In this document: positions 33,233 through 42,556 of the stretch, piece after piece
Numbering within the stretch: position 1 is the stretch's first letter
How the letters are laid out: every line of letters starts with the position of its first letter
Source of the DNA: Lachnospiraceae bacterium
GTDB taxonomy: Bacteria; Bacillota; Clostridia; Lachnospirales; Lachnospiraceae
NCBI GenBank assembly: GCA_024403275.1
Contig: JAKSSD010000015.1
Location: forward strand, 1 to 44,352
Direction of reading: 5' to 3'
DNA: 44,352 nt
Program-made: the position numbers and the translations under genes
The notes under the pieces: model-generated
Told to the model about the DNA's origin: nothing
The model's database searches: none
The model's input: the letters and a program-made list of their open reading frames with translations, nothing else

Positions 33233-34297
33233 ATGAAAAGAAAGATAGTTAATATTATTATTGGAATCGTAATGATTCTTGTAGCGATAGCATTTACTCT
33301 TGTGTATGTTAACACTAATAAAGGTAAAATATTAAAATCTACAGGAACCTGGTATTATACAGATAATTACTCAATTGAAAATGGAGAATTAAATGTATCA
33401 AAAACTAATGCAATAATTGATCTTCCAGGAGAAGGTATATGTAAAATGTCCGTTAAATGGGACAATATTACAATGCCTGGTGCACTTCCACTTATGACTA
33501 TTACCAAAGAAAACGGTGATGTAGTGGCTTGGATTAGTGGTGATTCAGTTAATTCAGAATTAGAATTTAAGGTGGATGAAGCAGCTAATTATATAGTTGA
33601 AAGTAATTATTATATAAGTGGTGATGAATTTAAAGAAGCTATTGAAATAATAGATAAAGAGTCTGCGTCTAAAATAATTATTGAAGAAGATGGTTCTTTT
33701 GATGGATTTACAGATTTTGGTAAAGAGGGTGAGTGGACTACTCAGTATGAAGTTGATGTGAATTTTTCAGCTGCAGGAGGTAATTTTAAGAGAGCAGGAG
33801 CGATAATTGGATTCTTTATAGGATTAGGAATTGCGGTAATTATCCTTGCCATTACTAAAAATAAGGGTGAATATAAAGAGAAGTATGATGAGAGACAGAC
33901 TCTTGTTAGAGGAAAAGCTTTCAAATATGCATTCGCAGTAGCAATAGTATATTTTTCGATGCTTGGAATTTTCGCAGAAGCAGATTTACTTCAGAAATTC
34001 AGTATTAGTGGACTTATAATTAGTGGAATAATAATATCCATTTGTGTATATGCTTCTTATGCTATATGGAATGATGGATATTTTTCATTAAGTACTAATA
34101 AAAGAGGATTGTTGATTAGTTTTGGATTTATAGAAATAGCCAATATTGTATTAATGATTATATCATTTGTTAGTGGTATGATTATAGAAAATGGAAAGTT
34201 TTCATTCTTCTTATGCAATATTGTTAGTTCAGTAGTATTTTTAGTTTTATTTATTATTATTCTGGTTAAATCGATTATTGACAGGAGAGAAGATTAA
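33233..34297 (+). CDS. Membrane protein of unknown function (partner of small HTH regulator)
   Basis: This 354-residue protein has an N-terminal membrane anchor (residues 5-26), a 150-residue outer domain, a helix at about 183-203, and four further helices in the last 130 residues. A conserved-looking turn, YDERQTLVRGKAFKYAF, joins the two halves; this DERQ-x-RGKAF pattern is common in clostridial membrane proteins paired with tiny HTH regulators, as here. AGGAG precedes the ATG, and the HTH gene begins 13 bases after its stop. Function is unknown. Confidence 0.7.
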   Translation: MKRKIVNIIIGIVMILVAIAFTLVYVNTNKGKILKSTGTWYYTDNYSIENGELNVSKTNAIIDLPGEGICKMSVKWDNITMPGALPLMTITKENGDVVAWISGDSVNSELEFKVDEAANYIVESNYYISGDEFKEAIEIIDKESASKIIIEEDGSFDGFTDFGKEGEWTTQYEVDVNFSAAGGNFKRAGAIIGFFIGLGIAVIILAITKNKGEYKEKYDERQTLVRGKAFKYAFAVAIVYFSMLGIFAEADLLQKFSISGLIISGIIISICVYASYAIWNDGYFSLSTNKRGLLISFGFIEIANIVLMIISFVSGMIIENGKFSFFLCNIVSSVVFLVLFIIILVKSIIDRRED

Positions 34298-34310
34298 GAG
34301 AGGCGTTTAA

Positions 34311-34511
34311 ATGAAAAATTTAAAACTTAAATCAGCAAGAGCTGCTCTTGATTTATCTCAACAGGACTTAGCCGATAAAGTAGGAGTATCAAGACAGACT
34401 ATAAATGCAATAGAAAAAGGAGACTATAACCCTACTATTAACCTTTGCAGAGATATATGTAAAGTGCTCGGTAAGACTTTGGATGAGTTGTTCTGGGAAG
34501 AAGAAATATAA
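34311..34511 (+). CDS. Small Cro/CI-type HTH regulator
   Basis: This 66-residue protein is almost only an HTH_3 domain: LSQQDLADKVGVSRQTINAIEKGDYNPTINLCRDICKVLG. It belongs to the YozG-like group of tiny regulators usually encoded next to a membrane protein, as here. It probably controls its own operon. It lies between the membrane protein and the chromate transporter genes, with the next ATG touching its stop codon. Confidence 0.93.
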   Translation: MKNLKLKSARAALDLSQQDLADKVGVSRQTINAIEKGDYNPTINLCRDICKVLGKTLDELFWEEEI

Positions 34512-35081
34512 ATGAAAGACATATTAGAGTTATTTTTAACTTTTGCGAAAATCGGTTTATTTACCTTTGGTGGTGGATATGCAATGATTTCCATAATCGA
34601 AAATATTTGTGTGGAAAAGAAGAAATGGATTACGCATGAAGAAATGATGAATATAACCATTGTTGCCGAATCTACACCTGGTCCAGTTGCAGTTAATTGC
34701 GCAACATTTGTTGGATTTAAAAAGAAGGGCTTTGCAGGTGCTTTAGCGGCAACTTTTGGCGTTATTATTCCTTCTTTTGTTGTAATTTATCTTATAGCAA
34801 TGTTTTTAAATCATTTTCTTGAGATAACATGGATAGCTAATGCATTTAAGGGAATTAAGATAGCAGTCGGAATTCTTATATTTGATGCTGGTCTTAAGAT
34901 GTTAAAGAAAATGAAAAAGCAAAAATTTATGCTAATTGTTTTCATATGTTCCACTCTTCTTATGATATTCATAACTGTTCTTGCATGGAATTTCTCATCT
35001 ATAAGCATGATGTTAATTGCTGGTGCAGTGAGTATGGTGGTCTTTTTGATAGAAAGCAGAAAGGCAGGTGAAAAGAAATGA
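34512..35081 (+). CDS. Chromate transporter subunit, short form (first)
   Basis: This 189-residue CHR-domain protein has the signatures FTFGGGYAMISII and ESTPGPVAVNCATFVGFKKKGFAGA, with about five membrane helices. Short CHR proteins are encoded as pairs that act together as a ChrA-like anion transporter. It begins directly after the HTH stop codon and overlaps the second subunit by 4 bases. The true substrate in gut or rumen anaerobes is uncertain. Confidence 0.9.
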   Translation: MKDILELFLTFAKIGLFTFGGGYAMISIIENICVEKKKWITHEEMMNITIVAESTPGPVAVNCATFVGFKKKGFAGALAATFGVIIPSFVVIYLIAMFLNHFLEITWIANAFKGIKIAVGILIFDAGLKMLKKMKKQKFMLIVFICSTLLMIFITVLAWNFSSISMMLIAGAVSMVVFLIESRKAGEKK

Positions 35082-35638
35082 TTTATTTAGAACTTTTCAT
35101 TGGCTTTTTGAAGGTAGGCCTGTTTTCTTTTGGTGGAGCCTATGCAGCAATACCTCTTATAAGGGATGTGGTATTATCCTATGGTTGGCTGGATGATGAG
35201 ATGCTTACATATATGATTGCGGTTAGTGAGAGTACGCCAGGTCCTATAATGGTTAATCTCGCAACATATATTGGAACTTCGCAGGCAGGAATTATAGGTG
35301 GCATGTTAGCAACTTTTGCAGTAGTGCTTCCTGCATTTATTATTATTCTGATTGTGACCGCAATAATGTCTAAATTTATTAACAATAAATATGTTAAGGC
35401 GCTTATTAGTGGAATAATGCCTTGTGTAATAGGTATAATTCTTGCAACAGGATCATGTATGATAGTGAAAAATATTTTCACAGGATTCACAACAGCAGTT
35501 GATATTAAAGCTGTTATTATATCTGTTATTCTGGCAGGACTATTCTTTGGAATAAAAAAAGATGGTAAGAAATTAATTTCACCTATTGCGCTAATTGCGA
35601 TATCGGCAGTAATTGGAATGGTAGTAAATATAGTTTAG
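35078..35638 (+). CDS. Chromate transporter subunit, short form (second)
   Basis: This 186-residue CHR-domain protein pairs with the preceding one. It has FSFGGAYAAIPLIRDV and ESTPGPIMVNLATYIGTSQAGIIGG and about five membrane helices. The ATGA overlap with the upstream subunit implies coupled translation at similar amounts. The GNAT gene follows 13 bases later. Confidence 0.9.
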   Translation: MIYLELFIGFLKVGLFSFGGAYAAIPLIRDVVLSYGWLDDEMLTYMIAVSESTPGPIMVNLATYIGTSQAGIIGGMLATFAVVLPAFIIILIVTAIMSKFINNKYVKALISGIMPCVIGIILATGSCMIVKNIFTGFTTAVDIKAVIISVILAGLFFGIKKDGKKLISPIALIAISAVIGMVVNIV

Positions 35639-35651
35639 CAGGTATTAATAA

Positions 35652-36089
35652 ATGAACATTAAAATTTTAAGAGCAACTGAATTATGGCAACAGACCGGAG
35701 CTTATTCTGTAAGAATTCAGGGGATGGGAAGACAACATCATATATCCTTAAGAGATGAATTTGATGAACATGACAATGCAGATACCAAATACATAGTATT
35801 ACTTGATGATGAGTATCCAATAGCGACTTGCAGATGGTATGAGCTTGATAATTCAAGTGTAATGATTGGAAGACTGGTTGTATTACCTGAATACAGAGGA
35901 TATAAACTTGGTTTAAAAGTTATGCAAGAAGCGGAAGAATGGATCAAGGAAGCGGGTTATAAAAAGCTTGTTCTTGAAAGTCGTGAAGAAGTAATAGGTT
36001 TTTATGAGAAACTTGGATATACGGCTGATTATAATAGAAGAATTCATGGGGTAACATTTGACTGCGTATATATGGAGAAATTGATTTGA
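35652..36089 (+). CDS. GNAT-family acetyltransferase
   Basis: This 145-residue GNAT protein has IGRLVVLPEYRGYKLGLKVM as its acetyl-CoA-binding motif A and ESREEVIGFYEKLGYT as motif B. The ARG/YKLG form is slightly unusual for the R/Q-x-x-G-x-G/A loop. It resembles ElaA-like members. It is 13 bases after the chromate subunit and overlaps the next gene by 4 bases, so it may modify a product of that pathway. The acceptor is unknown. Confidence 0.85.
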   Translation: MNIKILRATELWQQTGAYSVRIQGMGRQHHISLRDEFDEHDNADTKYIVLLDDEYPIATCRWYELDNSSVMIGRLVVLPEYRGYKLGLKVMQEAEEWIKEAGYKKLVLESREEVIGFYEKLGYTADYNRRIHGVTFDCVYMEKLI

Positions 36090-37450
36090 TACCTTACCCA
36101 ATATTTATGTTTAAAATAATATGGCCTGATGATACGCTTGATGTAAGGGCTCTGGAACCTGTCAATAAAGGTTTTAGTTTCCGTGTTGCAGAAAGCAGAA
36201 GACAGGATTTAAAAAGACTGGCTAAATATGTAGTCAGTTTTTTGAATGTAAAAACAAAGGAATATACTGAATACGAAACCTCAGGATATATAGAAGAGAG
36301 AGAAGAAGATTATATATTTGTTCCAGAGGATGAGCGATTTATAAATGATTTTCAAAATATAACAAAAGATTACATGAAGATTATTTATACTAAACTTGAG
36401 AATGATGATATTGAGGCCATGGAAATAATGTCAGGACTTAAGTTGTCAGATGAGTTTTATAGTGATGTTTATGAATGGAAAAATAGTTTATGTAAACCAA
36501 AATGTAACGTTTCCGGTGATTTATGTCAACCGATTGATAAAAATTGTGTTGAATTATGTAAACTAAACGAATTCGAGATAGCGATTTGTTTAGATAATGA
36601 TAATCTCTATAATGAATATCTGAATATGAGAAAAGAAGAGTTTATTGAATTTTATTGGAAGGAAAACTGCTTAGAGAAATTCGAGATATCAAAATGTAAA
36701 ATCACTCATATTTATATTGGAAATCAGTTTTGTCCATATTTATTCCCAGACAATGATAAGCTTGTAAAGATTATAAATAAATCTATTTTAGACGGATTAA
36801 AGCCTGTAATAGCCTTAGGTCCTCAAAATGAGAGTTTAATGAATGGTTTACATAATATATTGGTTACTTTGGCTAAGTTAGATATTAAAGAAAGAATAGA
36901 ACTTGTAATTAATGATATAGGGGTAGCGGTATTAGTTAAAGATTTACAAAATAAAGGAATATTAAATAAAGATCAATTTATACTCACAGCAGGAATTCTT
37001 TTGAATAAAAGAAAAAAGGATTCAAGAATTTCATTTTTAGCTAATGCCAGAGATATTACTAATTCAAATCTTGATAACTGTTGGAATGATAAAAACTATA
37101 CAGACTATATGATTAAGAATTTAGGAATATCTGCAGTGTCATACGAAGCTTGTGGGGATGATTTACATTTAGGGGATTTAAGCTCAATACTTCATCTTCC
37201 AAGATATCAGACTAATAGTTCTGATTGTGTTATGTATAATCTTTGGGAATATGGAGACAGAGGGACAAGAGGGGATTTGAGTAAATGTCCTCATTTGTGT
37301 AATAATAATTATATTTTATATCCAAAGAATACAGGACTAATGGGGATTGGTAATTCGATATTTGCATTAAGTCAAAAAGAAATAAATGATTTAGATTATT
37401 TAAGTAAGTTAAAGGATAAAGGTCTTAAAAGACTGGTTATCAGATTGTAG
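36086..37450 (+). CDS. Divergent U32-like/UbiV-like Fe-S protein
   Basis: This 454-residue protein starts at TTG 36086 (TTGA overlap with the GNAT stop; GGAG lies 8 bases upstream); the next in-frame ATG, at 36107, has no ribosome site. The first 130 residues are unassigned. The rest shows U32-like pieces: THIYIGNQFCPYLFPDND, LVINDIGVAVLVKDL, SFLANARD-type strands and a C-terminal CPHLCNNNYILYP. Many cysteines occur (a group of six around residues 133-156 and others), suggesting an Fe-S cluster. It sits 5 bases before a clearer U32 protein, as UbiU and UbiV do. The family call is by inspection and moderate. Confidence 0.55.
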   Translation: MIPYPIFMFKIIWPDDTLDVRALEPVNKGFSFRVAESRRQDLKRLAKYVVSFLNVKTKEYTEYETSGYIEEREEDYIFVPEDERFINDFQNITKDYMKIIYTKLENDDIEAMEIMSGLKLSDEFYSDVYEWKNSLCKPKCNVSGDLCQPIDKNCVELCKLNEFEIAICLDNDNLYNEYLNMRKEEFIEFYWKENCLEKFEISKCKITHIYIGNQFCPYLFPDNDKLVKIINKSILDGLKPVIALGPQNESLMNGLHNILVTLAKLDIKERIELVINDIGVAVLVKDLQNKGILNKDQFILTAGILLNKRKKDSRISFLANARDITNSNLDNCWNDKNYTDYMIKNLGISAVSYEACGDDLHLGDLSSILHLPRYQTNSSDCVMYNLWEYGDRGTRGDLSKCPHLCNNNYILYPKNTGLMGIGNSIFALSQKEINDLDYLSKLKDKGLKRLVIRL

Positions 37451-37455
37451 GGAAG

Positions 37456-38304
37456 ATGAAGATTGTTGCAGGTCTTGGGACAATTGAAGATTATGAAGCT
37501 TATGTTGAAGCTGGCGCAGATGAATTATTTATCGGATATGTACCATATAACTGGCAAAAGAATTATGAGTTAGCAATGCCGCTTAACAGACGAGAAGTAT
37601 CTTTTGTAAATGTTAATGTAGGCTCACAAAGTGAGATGGAGATTCTGGCTAAGAAGGTAGATAAATATAAAATTCCAGTTACGATAGCAATAAATGCACT
37701 TAATTATAACCCGAAGCTTTATCCGGAGATTATAAATATTGTTGAAGAGTGTAAAGGATATGGGTTTGAAAGATTTATTGTCGCGGATATAGGATTGTTA
37801 CTTGCGCTTCAGTCATATTTTGAAGCCGATAGCAAAATAAAAAATAGCAGAATCAAAATTCATGCCAGTGGTGAAATCGGAGAGATGAATTCATATCTGA
37901 TATCAATGCTTAGAGAACTTGGTGTGAATCGTATTATTTATCACAGAGGAGCACGGCTTAAGGACATTAAGTCGATGATTGAGAAGAATCCAGATATGGA
38001 GCATGAAGTATTCTATATGAATGAGAATTGTCATTTTACTGGTGGGTATTGCAATTCCATTCACTGCGACGAACTGATTCCAATGTGCAAAATGCCATAT
38101 TGTACTGATTTAAACTCTAAAAATGAATATGGTTTACATAATTCGGATGATTACTGTTTTTATAAAGAAAATAGTATAATTCGTCATGTGTCGAATCTAT
38201 CCCAAATAGGAGTTACGCATATAAAGATTGTTGGAAGAGGCGCTTCAGACGACAGGATGATAGAATGCATAAAAAGTGCAAGAAAAGAAATAGAAGGATG
38301 CTAG
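37456..38304 (+). CDS. U32/UbiU-like protein
   Basis: This 282-residue protein has the U32 barrel: AGADELFIGYVPYNW near the start, INALNYNPKLYPEIINIV, FIVADIGLLLAL, IKIHASGEIGEMN and RGARLKDI. The cysteine block carries Cys192, 199, 204, 211, 216 and 234, the first two six residues apart, as in UbiU, where a [4Fe-4S] cluster supports O2-independent hydroxylation. Collagenase-type peptidase activity, the older U32 name, is less likely. The organism's obligate-anaerobe context and lack of ubiquinone imply another substrate. AGGGA precedes the ATG. Confidence 0.8.
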   Translation: MKIVAGLGTIEDYEAYVEAGADELFIGYVPYNWQKNYELAMPLNRREVSFVNVNVGSQSEMEILAKKVDKYKIPVTIAINALNYNPKLYPEIINIVEECKGYGFERFIVADIGLLLALQSYFEADSKIKNSRIKIHASGEIGEMNSYLISMLRELGVNRIIYHRGARLKDIKSMIEKNPDMEHEVFYMNENCHFTGGYCNSIHCDELIPMCKMPYCTDLNSKNEYGLHNSDDYCFYKENSIIRHVSNLSQIGVTHIKIVGRGASDDRMIECIKSARKEIEGC

Positions 38305-38316
38305 AGGTAATCATTT

Positions 38317-38445
38317 ATGAATGAAAAAGTAATAAAAACATTGGATAAAGTATTATTTGTATTTGATATTGTATTTTTTAGGATTAAAAAATGGGGCAAG
38401 ATATGGTATAATAACCTTTTAATGCTGTCTTACGGACAATATTAG
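38317..38445 (+). CDS. Possible small basic protein, 42 residues
   Basis: An ATG at 38317, 8 bases after AGGT (38305-38308), opens a 42-residue frame with an aromatic, basic sequence (KTLDKVLFVFDIVFFRIKKW). It follows the U32 gene by 12 bases. The promoter-like TGGTATAAT of the next gene lies inside it, which is compatible with either coding or non-coding DNA. Confidence 0.35.
   Translation: MNEKVIKTLDKVLFVFDIVFFRIKKWGKIWYNNLLMLSYGQY
38404..38412 (+). promoter_or_regulatory. Extended -10 promoter of the NSS transporter gene
   Basis: TGGTATAAT is a perfect extended -10 element (TGnTATAAT). No good -35 is present at 17 bases, which fits an extended -10 promoter. Confidence 0.5.
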
Positions 38446-38476
38446 ATTTTTGACTTAAATTTATTAAAGGAGTTTT

Positions 38477-39955
38477 ATGGGGAACACTAACGAAAGAGAA
38501 AAATTTGCATCGAGATTAGGCTTTATTTTAGCCTCAGCTGGTTGCGCAGTAGGATTGGGTAATGTTTGGAAATTCCCATATATATGCGGACAAAATGGTG
38601 GTGCTGCATTTATATTGATTTACCTTGTTTGCCTTTTAATTCTTGGACTTCCAATTCTGATTTGTGAATTTGCAATTGGTCGAGGAAGCGGATTAAGTAT
38701 GGGAGCCGCTTTTGAAAAATTGTCACAGGGCGGTAAAAGATGGAAGCATTATAAATGGTTTGCCTTTGCGGGCAATTATCTGCTTATGATGTTTTATACA
38801 ATGGTTGCTGGATGGATGATTTTCTATGCAGTTAAAAGTGCCTTCGGAGTATTTGGAAGCCTGTCAGTAGATGAAATTGCTGGCGAATTTGATAACATGC
38901 TTGCAAGTCCATTAGTGATGACACTTTTTACACTTATTGTTGTTATTATAAGTATTGGAGTATGTTCTTTAGGCCTTCAAAATGGTGTTGAAAGAATTAC
39001 CAAAATCATGATGATACTTCTTATTATTTTGATGTTAGCTATGGCAGTTCATTCAATTTTCCTTAAAGGAAGTGCTAAAGGCCTGGAGTTTTATCTTGTA
39101 CCAGATTTCAACAAGCTCGTTGAAAGAGGAATAGGAAACGTGGTTTTCGATGCAATGACACATGCTTTCTTTACACTTAGTGTAGGTATCGGTTCTATGG
39201 CTATATTTGGAAGTTATTTGTCAAAGGATAGAAGACTTACAGGAGAGGCGATTAATGTAGTAGTACTTGATACATTTATCGCATTAACAGCTGGTATAAT
39301 AATTATTCCATCATGCTTTGCTTATGGAGTAAGTCCTGATAGTGGACCACCACTTTTATTTATCACACTTCCGAATGTATTTAATCATATGCCAGGCGGA
39401 AGAATCTGGGGATTAATGTTCTTTGTATTTATGTCATTTGCAGCGCTTTCAACAGTTATTGCTGTATATGAAAATATTATTTCTATAAGCATGGATATGT
39501 TTGGATGGAGCAGAAAGAAAGCTTGTATTATCAATATGTTTGGAATAGCGATTCTTTCTCTTCCAGCAGTATTTGGCTACAATATTTTAAGTTTTGTCAA
39601 ACCACTTGGAGCTAATACAAATATTATGGATCTTGAGGATTTCCTTGTATCCTATAACATTCTTCCTCTTGGAAGCTTATTATTTGTATTGTTCTGTACA
39701 AAGAAGAATGGCTGGGGATTTGAAAATTTCGTAAACGAAGTTGATCAGGGCAAAGGAATGCCATTCCCTAAGTGGATTAGATTATATATGAAATATGTAT
39801 TGCCACTTATAATTCTTGTAATTTATTTCAAAGGATATTATGGATTCTTTGAAAACAAAGGTCTTGTAACATTGATTATCTGGATGGTAATAAGTGTTCT
39901 TTTAGTTGCTTATGTTTTCTGGTTGACGATTGGAAAACGTAAATCTGATAATTAA
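38477..39955 (+). CDS. Sodium-dependent neurotransmitter-symporter-family (NSS) transporter
   Basis: This 492-residue protein has about twelve helices and the NSS signature in helix 1, FILASAGCAVGLGNVWKFP, followed by NGGAAFILIYL. These residues bind Na+ and the substrate amino acid in LeuT-type transporters. The GLQNGVERITKIMM and FFTLSVGIGSMAIFGSYL segments also fit. It probably takes up an amino acid with Na+. AAAGGAG lies before the ATG. Confidence 0.93.
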   Translation: MGNTNEREKFASRLGFILASAGCAVGLGNVWKFPYICGQNGGAAFILIYLVCLLILGLPILICEFAIGRGSGLSMGAAFEKLSQGGKRWKHYKWFAFAGNYLLMMFYTMVAGWMIFYAVKSAFGVFGSLSVDEIAGEFDNMLASPLVMTLFTLIVVIISIGVCSLGLQNGVERITKIMMILLIILMLAMAVHSIFLKGSAKGLEFYLVPDFNKLVERGIGNVVFDAMTHAFFTLSVGIGSMAIFGSYLSKDRRLTGEAINVVVLDTFIALTAGIIIIPSCFAYGVSPDSGPPLLFITLPNVFNHMPGGRIWGLMFFVFMSFAALSTVIAVYENIISISMDMFGWSRKKACIINMFGIAILSLPAVFGYNILSFVKPLGANTNIMDLEDFLVSYNILPLGSLLFVLFCTKKNGWGFENFVNEVDQGKGMPFPKWIRLYMKYVLPLIILVIYFKGYYGFFENKGLVTLIIWMVISVLLVAYVFWLTIGKRKSDN

Positions 39956-39993
39956 GAATTAAATGATATGAAAATATATCAAAGGAGAAATAT

Positions 39994-40842
39994 ATGAGAA
40001 TTGCAGTAACTTATGATAATGGAGAAATTTTCCAGCATTTTGGAAGAACAGAGAATTTTAAAATATATGAAGTTGAAGAGGGCAAGGTTGTATCCAGCGA
40101 AGTAGTAAGTGCTAATGGTGCCGGTCATGAAGCGCTTGCTGGTGTTCTTGCTAACAGAAAAGTTGATGTATTGATTTGTGGTGGCATTGGAGGAGGAGCT
40201 CAGAACGCACTTAGTGGTGAGAATATTGAAATCTGTGCTGGTGCTGAGGGTGATGCTGATAAGGCAGTAGAAGATTTCCTTAATGGTAACCTTGTAAATT
40301 CAGGCGTTAATTGTCATCATCATGATGGAGAGCATTCATGCGGACACCATGATGAGGGCGGTTGTGGAGGCTCATGCGGCAGTTCTTGTGGTGGATGTCA
40401 TGCTCCAACTATAGAAGGAAAGAATGTTGGTAAGACATGCAGAACACACTACATAGGAACTTTTAATGATGGAACACAGTTTGATTCATCATATGACAGA
40501 GGAGAACCAATCGAATTCGTATGTGGTGCAGGAATGATGATTCGTGGATTTGATATGGCTGTAGCTAATATGGAAGTTGGCGAGAAGGTAAATATTCATC
40601 TTATGCCAGAAGAAGCTTATGGAGAATCAGATCCTGATGCTATTTTTAGTGTACAAATCGAAGCAATGCCAGGTTCAGAGAATCTTGAGGTTGGACAAAA
40701 AATCGGATTGAGAACTGCCTGGGGACAAAGCTTAATGGCTATTGTAGTTCAAAAGGATGCAGAAACGATAACTTTTGATACTAACCATGAGATGGCAGGC
40801 AAAGAACTTAATTTTGCAATTGAACTTGTGTCAGTAGAGTAA
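39994..40842 (+). CDS. NifX-type domain fused to SlyD-like FKBP prolyl isomerase
   Basis: This 282-residue protein has three parts. Residues 1-100 are a dinitrogenase Fe-Mo cofactor-binding (NifX/NafY-like) domain: IAVTYDNGEIFQHFGRTENF and DVLICGGIGGGAQNAL. Residues 105-137 are a Cys/His-rich linker (Cys107, His108-110, His114, Cys116, His118, His119, Cys124, 128, 132, 135). Residues 140-282 are an FKBP of the SlyD type with an IF insert (FDSSYDRGEPIEFVCGAG, IRGFDMAV, VGEKVNIHLMPEEAYGE). SlyD normally has its metal-binding tail at the C-terminus; here it lies between the domains. It could carry a metal or metal-sulfur centre and deliver it during folding. AAAGGAGA precedes the ATG. Confidence 0.85.
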   Translation: MRIAVTYDNGEIFQHFGRTENFKIYEVEEGKVVSSEVVSANGAGHEALAGVLANRKVDVLICGGIGGGAQNALSGENIEICAGAEGDADKAVEDFLNGNLVNSGVNCHHHDGEHSCGHHDEGGCGGSCGSSCGGCHAPTIEGKNVGKTCRTHYIGTFNDGTQFDSSYDRGEPIEFVCGAGMMIRGFDMAVANMEVGEKVNIHLMPEEAYGESDPDAIFSVQIEAMPGSENLEVGQKIGLRTAWGQSLMAIVVQKDAETITFDTNHEMAGKELNFAIELVSVE

Positions 40843-40911
40843 TTTGGTAATAAATAGGGGAAGGCGAAGAAGTAACTTCATAAGTGCGAAAACAAACGGG
40901 GGTGGCATTAA

Positions 40912-42414
40912 TTGTCAATAAATGATGTTTATACAGTAGATATACAACATTTGAATATTGAAGAGGAAAAGGAAGTCGACGAAGCTTTTGTTTTATTAAA
41001 GTATGAGGATTATCCTGATGAATCAAAAGAGTTCATAGATGAAATAAATAGACGTGGACAATCTGCAAATGAATTGTATAAGCTGTCGAGAGAAAGAGAG
41101 CGAGCTATAGAAGAGAAGATTAAGACTGCAAGCCAGAAGGAAATAATTGAGCAGTATAAGCTTCTCAAGTCGGTTTCAGATATTTATTATAGCATGCATG
41201 AGATTGATCTCGTAAATAATTGTGTCACTGGATATAAGGCATTGGGTGAAGTTAATAAAATCGTAAAAGATACTGCTGGCGCGGATATTATGATGCGAAA
41301 GGCTATAAATTCTTCTACAAGACCTGAGTATCTTAATGCCGCTTTGGAATTTACGGATTTATCTACTGTTGCTGAAAGACTAAAGGGCAGGAAAATGATA
41401 TCTGCTGAATTTGAGGGATACAATCTTGGCTGGTTTAGAGCAATGTTTATAATAGTCGAGAGAGATGACGAGGGAAGAGCCACTAAAGTTGTATTTACAA
41501 CAAATAGCATTGATAAAATCAAGCGTAAAGAGGAAAGTTTGATTTATAAATCTAACACAGATGAACTTACAGGTGCCTATAATCGAAGAGCGTACGAAGA
41601 AGCCATTGCTGATATTGAGAAAAATGGAATGAAGGATGATTTCATTTATTTCTCTATAGATATAAATGAACTGAAGGTAGTAAATGATTCGATTGGCCAT
41701 AATGCTGGTGATGAGTTGATTTGTGGCTCTTATTCATGTCTTATCAGATCGATTGGTACTTATGGTAAGGTTTATAGAACTGGTGGAGACGAGTTTATCG
41801 TATTAGCGAATATTGGTAAAGAACATTTGAATGATGCACTTATAGCTCTTGATACAACGACTGAGAATTGGTCTGGTGATTTAGTAGAGAGTCTGTCTTT
41901 ATCATATGGTTTCGTTACAAGAGATGAGGCTTTAGATAAGAGTGTCCATGATATTGCAATTCTGGCAGATAAGAGAATGTATGAAGAGAAAAACTCATAC
42001 TACCAAAAGAAAGGAATTGACAGAAGAGGACAAAGAGATGCGCATACTGCTTTATGTGCGCTCTATACCAAGATTCTTAAAATCAATATAACTGACGATA
42101 CTTATCAGATTATAAATATGGAAGTCGAAGAGCAAAGTGAAGAAAAAGGATTTTCAGATAAAATATCAACCTGGATTAAAGCTTTTGGAGAAAAGGGATA
42201 TGTTCATCCAGATGATTTAAATGAATATCTGAATAAGACCAGTCTTACCTACCTTAATGATTATTTCTCTCGTAACAAGACATCACTTCATATATTCTAT
42301 AGAAGAAAATTTGAAGATGGATTTAAGCAGGTAATGATGGAATTGATTCCTGCAAATGATTACAAGGAAGATAATAAGAGTTTATTCTTATATGTTAAAA
42401 ACATTGATAAGTAA
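40912..42414 (+). CDS. GGDEF diguanylate cyclase with flanking unassigned domains
   Basis: This 500-residue soluble protein starts at TTG, with GGGGGTGG upstream; no earlier in-frame ATG is found. Residues 1-200 are a charged helix and a PAS-like region. Residues 205-370 are a GGDEF domain (TDELTGAYNRRAYEEAI, then RTGGDEF with residues 291-295), so the active site is intact. The RxxD inhibitory site, normally 5 residues before GGDEF, is absent. Residues 380-500 form a further PAS-like domain. It should make cyclic di-GMP in response to an internal signal. Confidence 0.85.
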   Translation: MSINDVYTVDIQHLNIEEEKEVDEAFVLLKYEDYPDESKEFIDEINRRGQSANELYKLSRERERAIEEKIKTASQKEIIEQYKLLKSVSDIYYSMHEIDLVNNCVTGYKALGEVNKIVKDTAGADIMMRKAINSSTRPEYLNAALEFTDLSTVAERLKGRKMISAEFEGYNLGWFRAMFIIVERDDEGRATKVVFTTNSIDKIKRKEESLIYKSNTDELTGAYNRRAYEEAIADIEKNGMKDDFIYFSIDINELKVVNDSIGHNAGDELICGSYSCLIRSIGTYGKVYRTGGDEFIVLANIGKEHLNDALIALDTTTENWSGDLVESLSLSYGFVTRDEALDKSVHDIAILADKRMYEEKNSYYQKKGIDRRGQRDAHTALCALYTKILKINITDDTYQIINMEVEEQSEEKGFSDKISTWIKAFGEKGYVHPDDLNEYLNKTSLTYLNDYFSRNKTSLHIFYRRKFEDGFKQVMMELIPANDYKEDNKSLFLYVKNIDK

Positions 42415-42556
42415 TTAAAGGTTAATGTATTTTGACTTGTTACAATGTTCATAGATACAGGAGGTTTTATACTTAGATTAGCTGGATATTAAAATGAGGT
42501 TAAAATATATTATATAAGAGAAGGAGTTATCCTTAAATATTTTGGAGGTATATATT

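Noticed and set aside
40843-40911. Cyclic-di-GMP riboswitch before the GGDEF gene
   Set aside because: The interval is only 69 bases and does not show the conserved GEMM core; only a small GAAGT/ACTTC palindrome is present.
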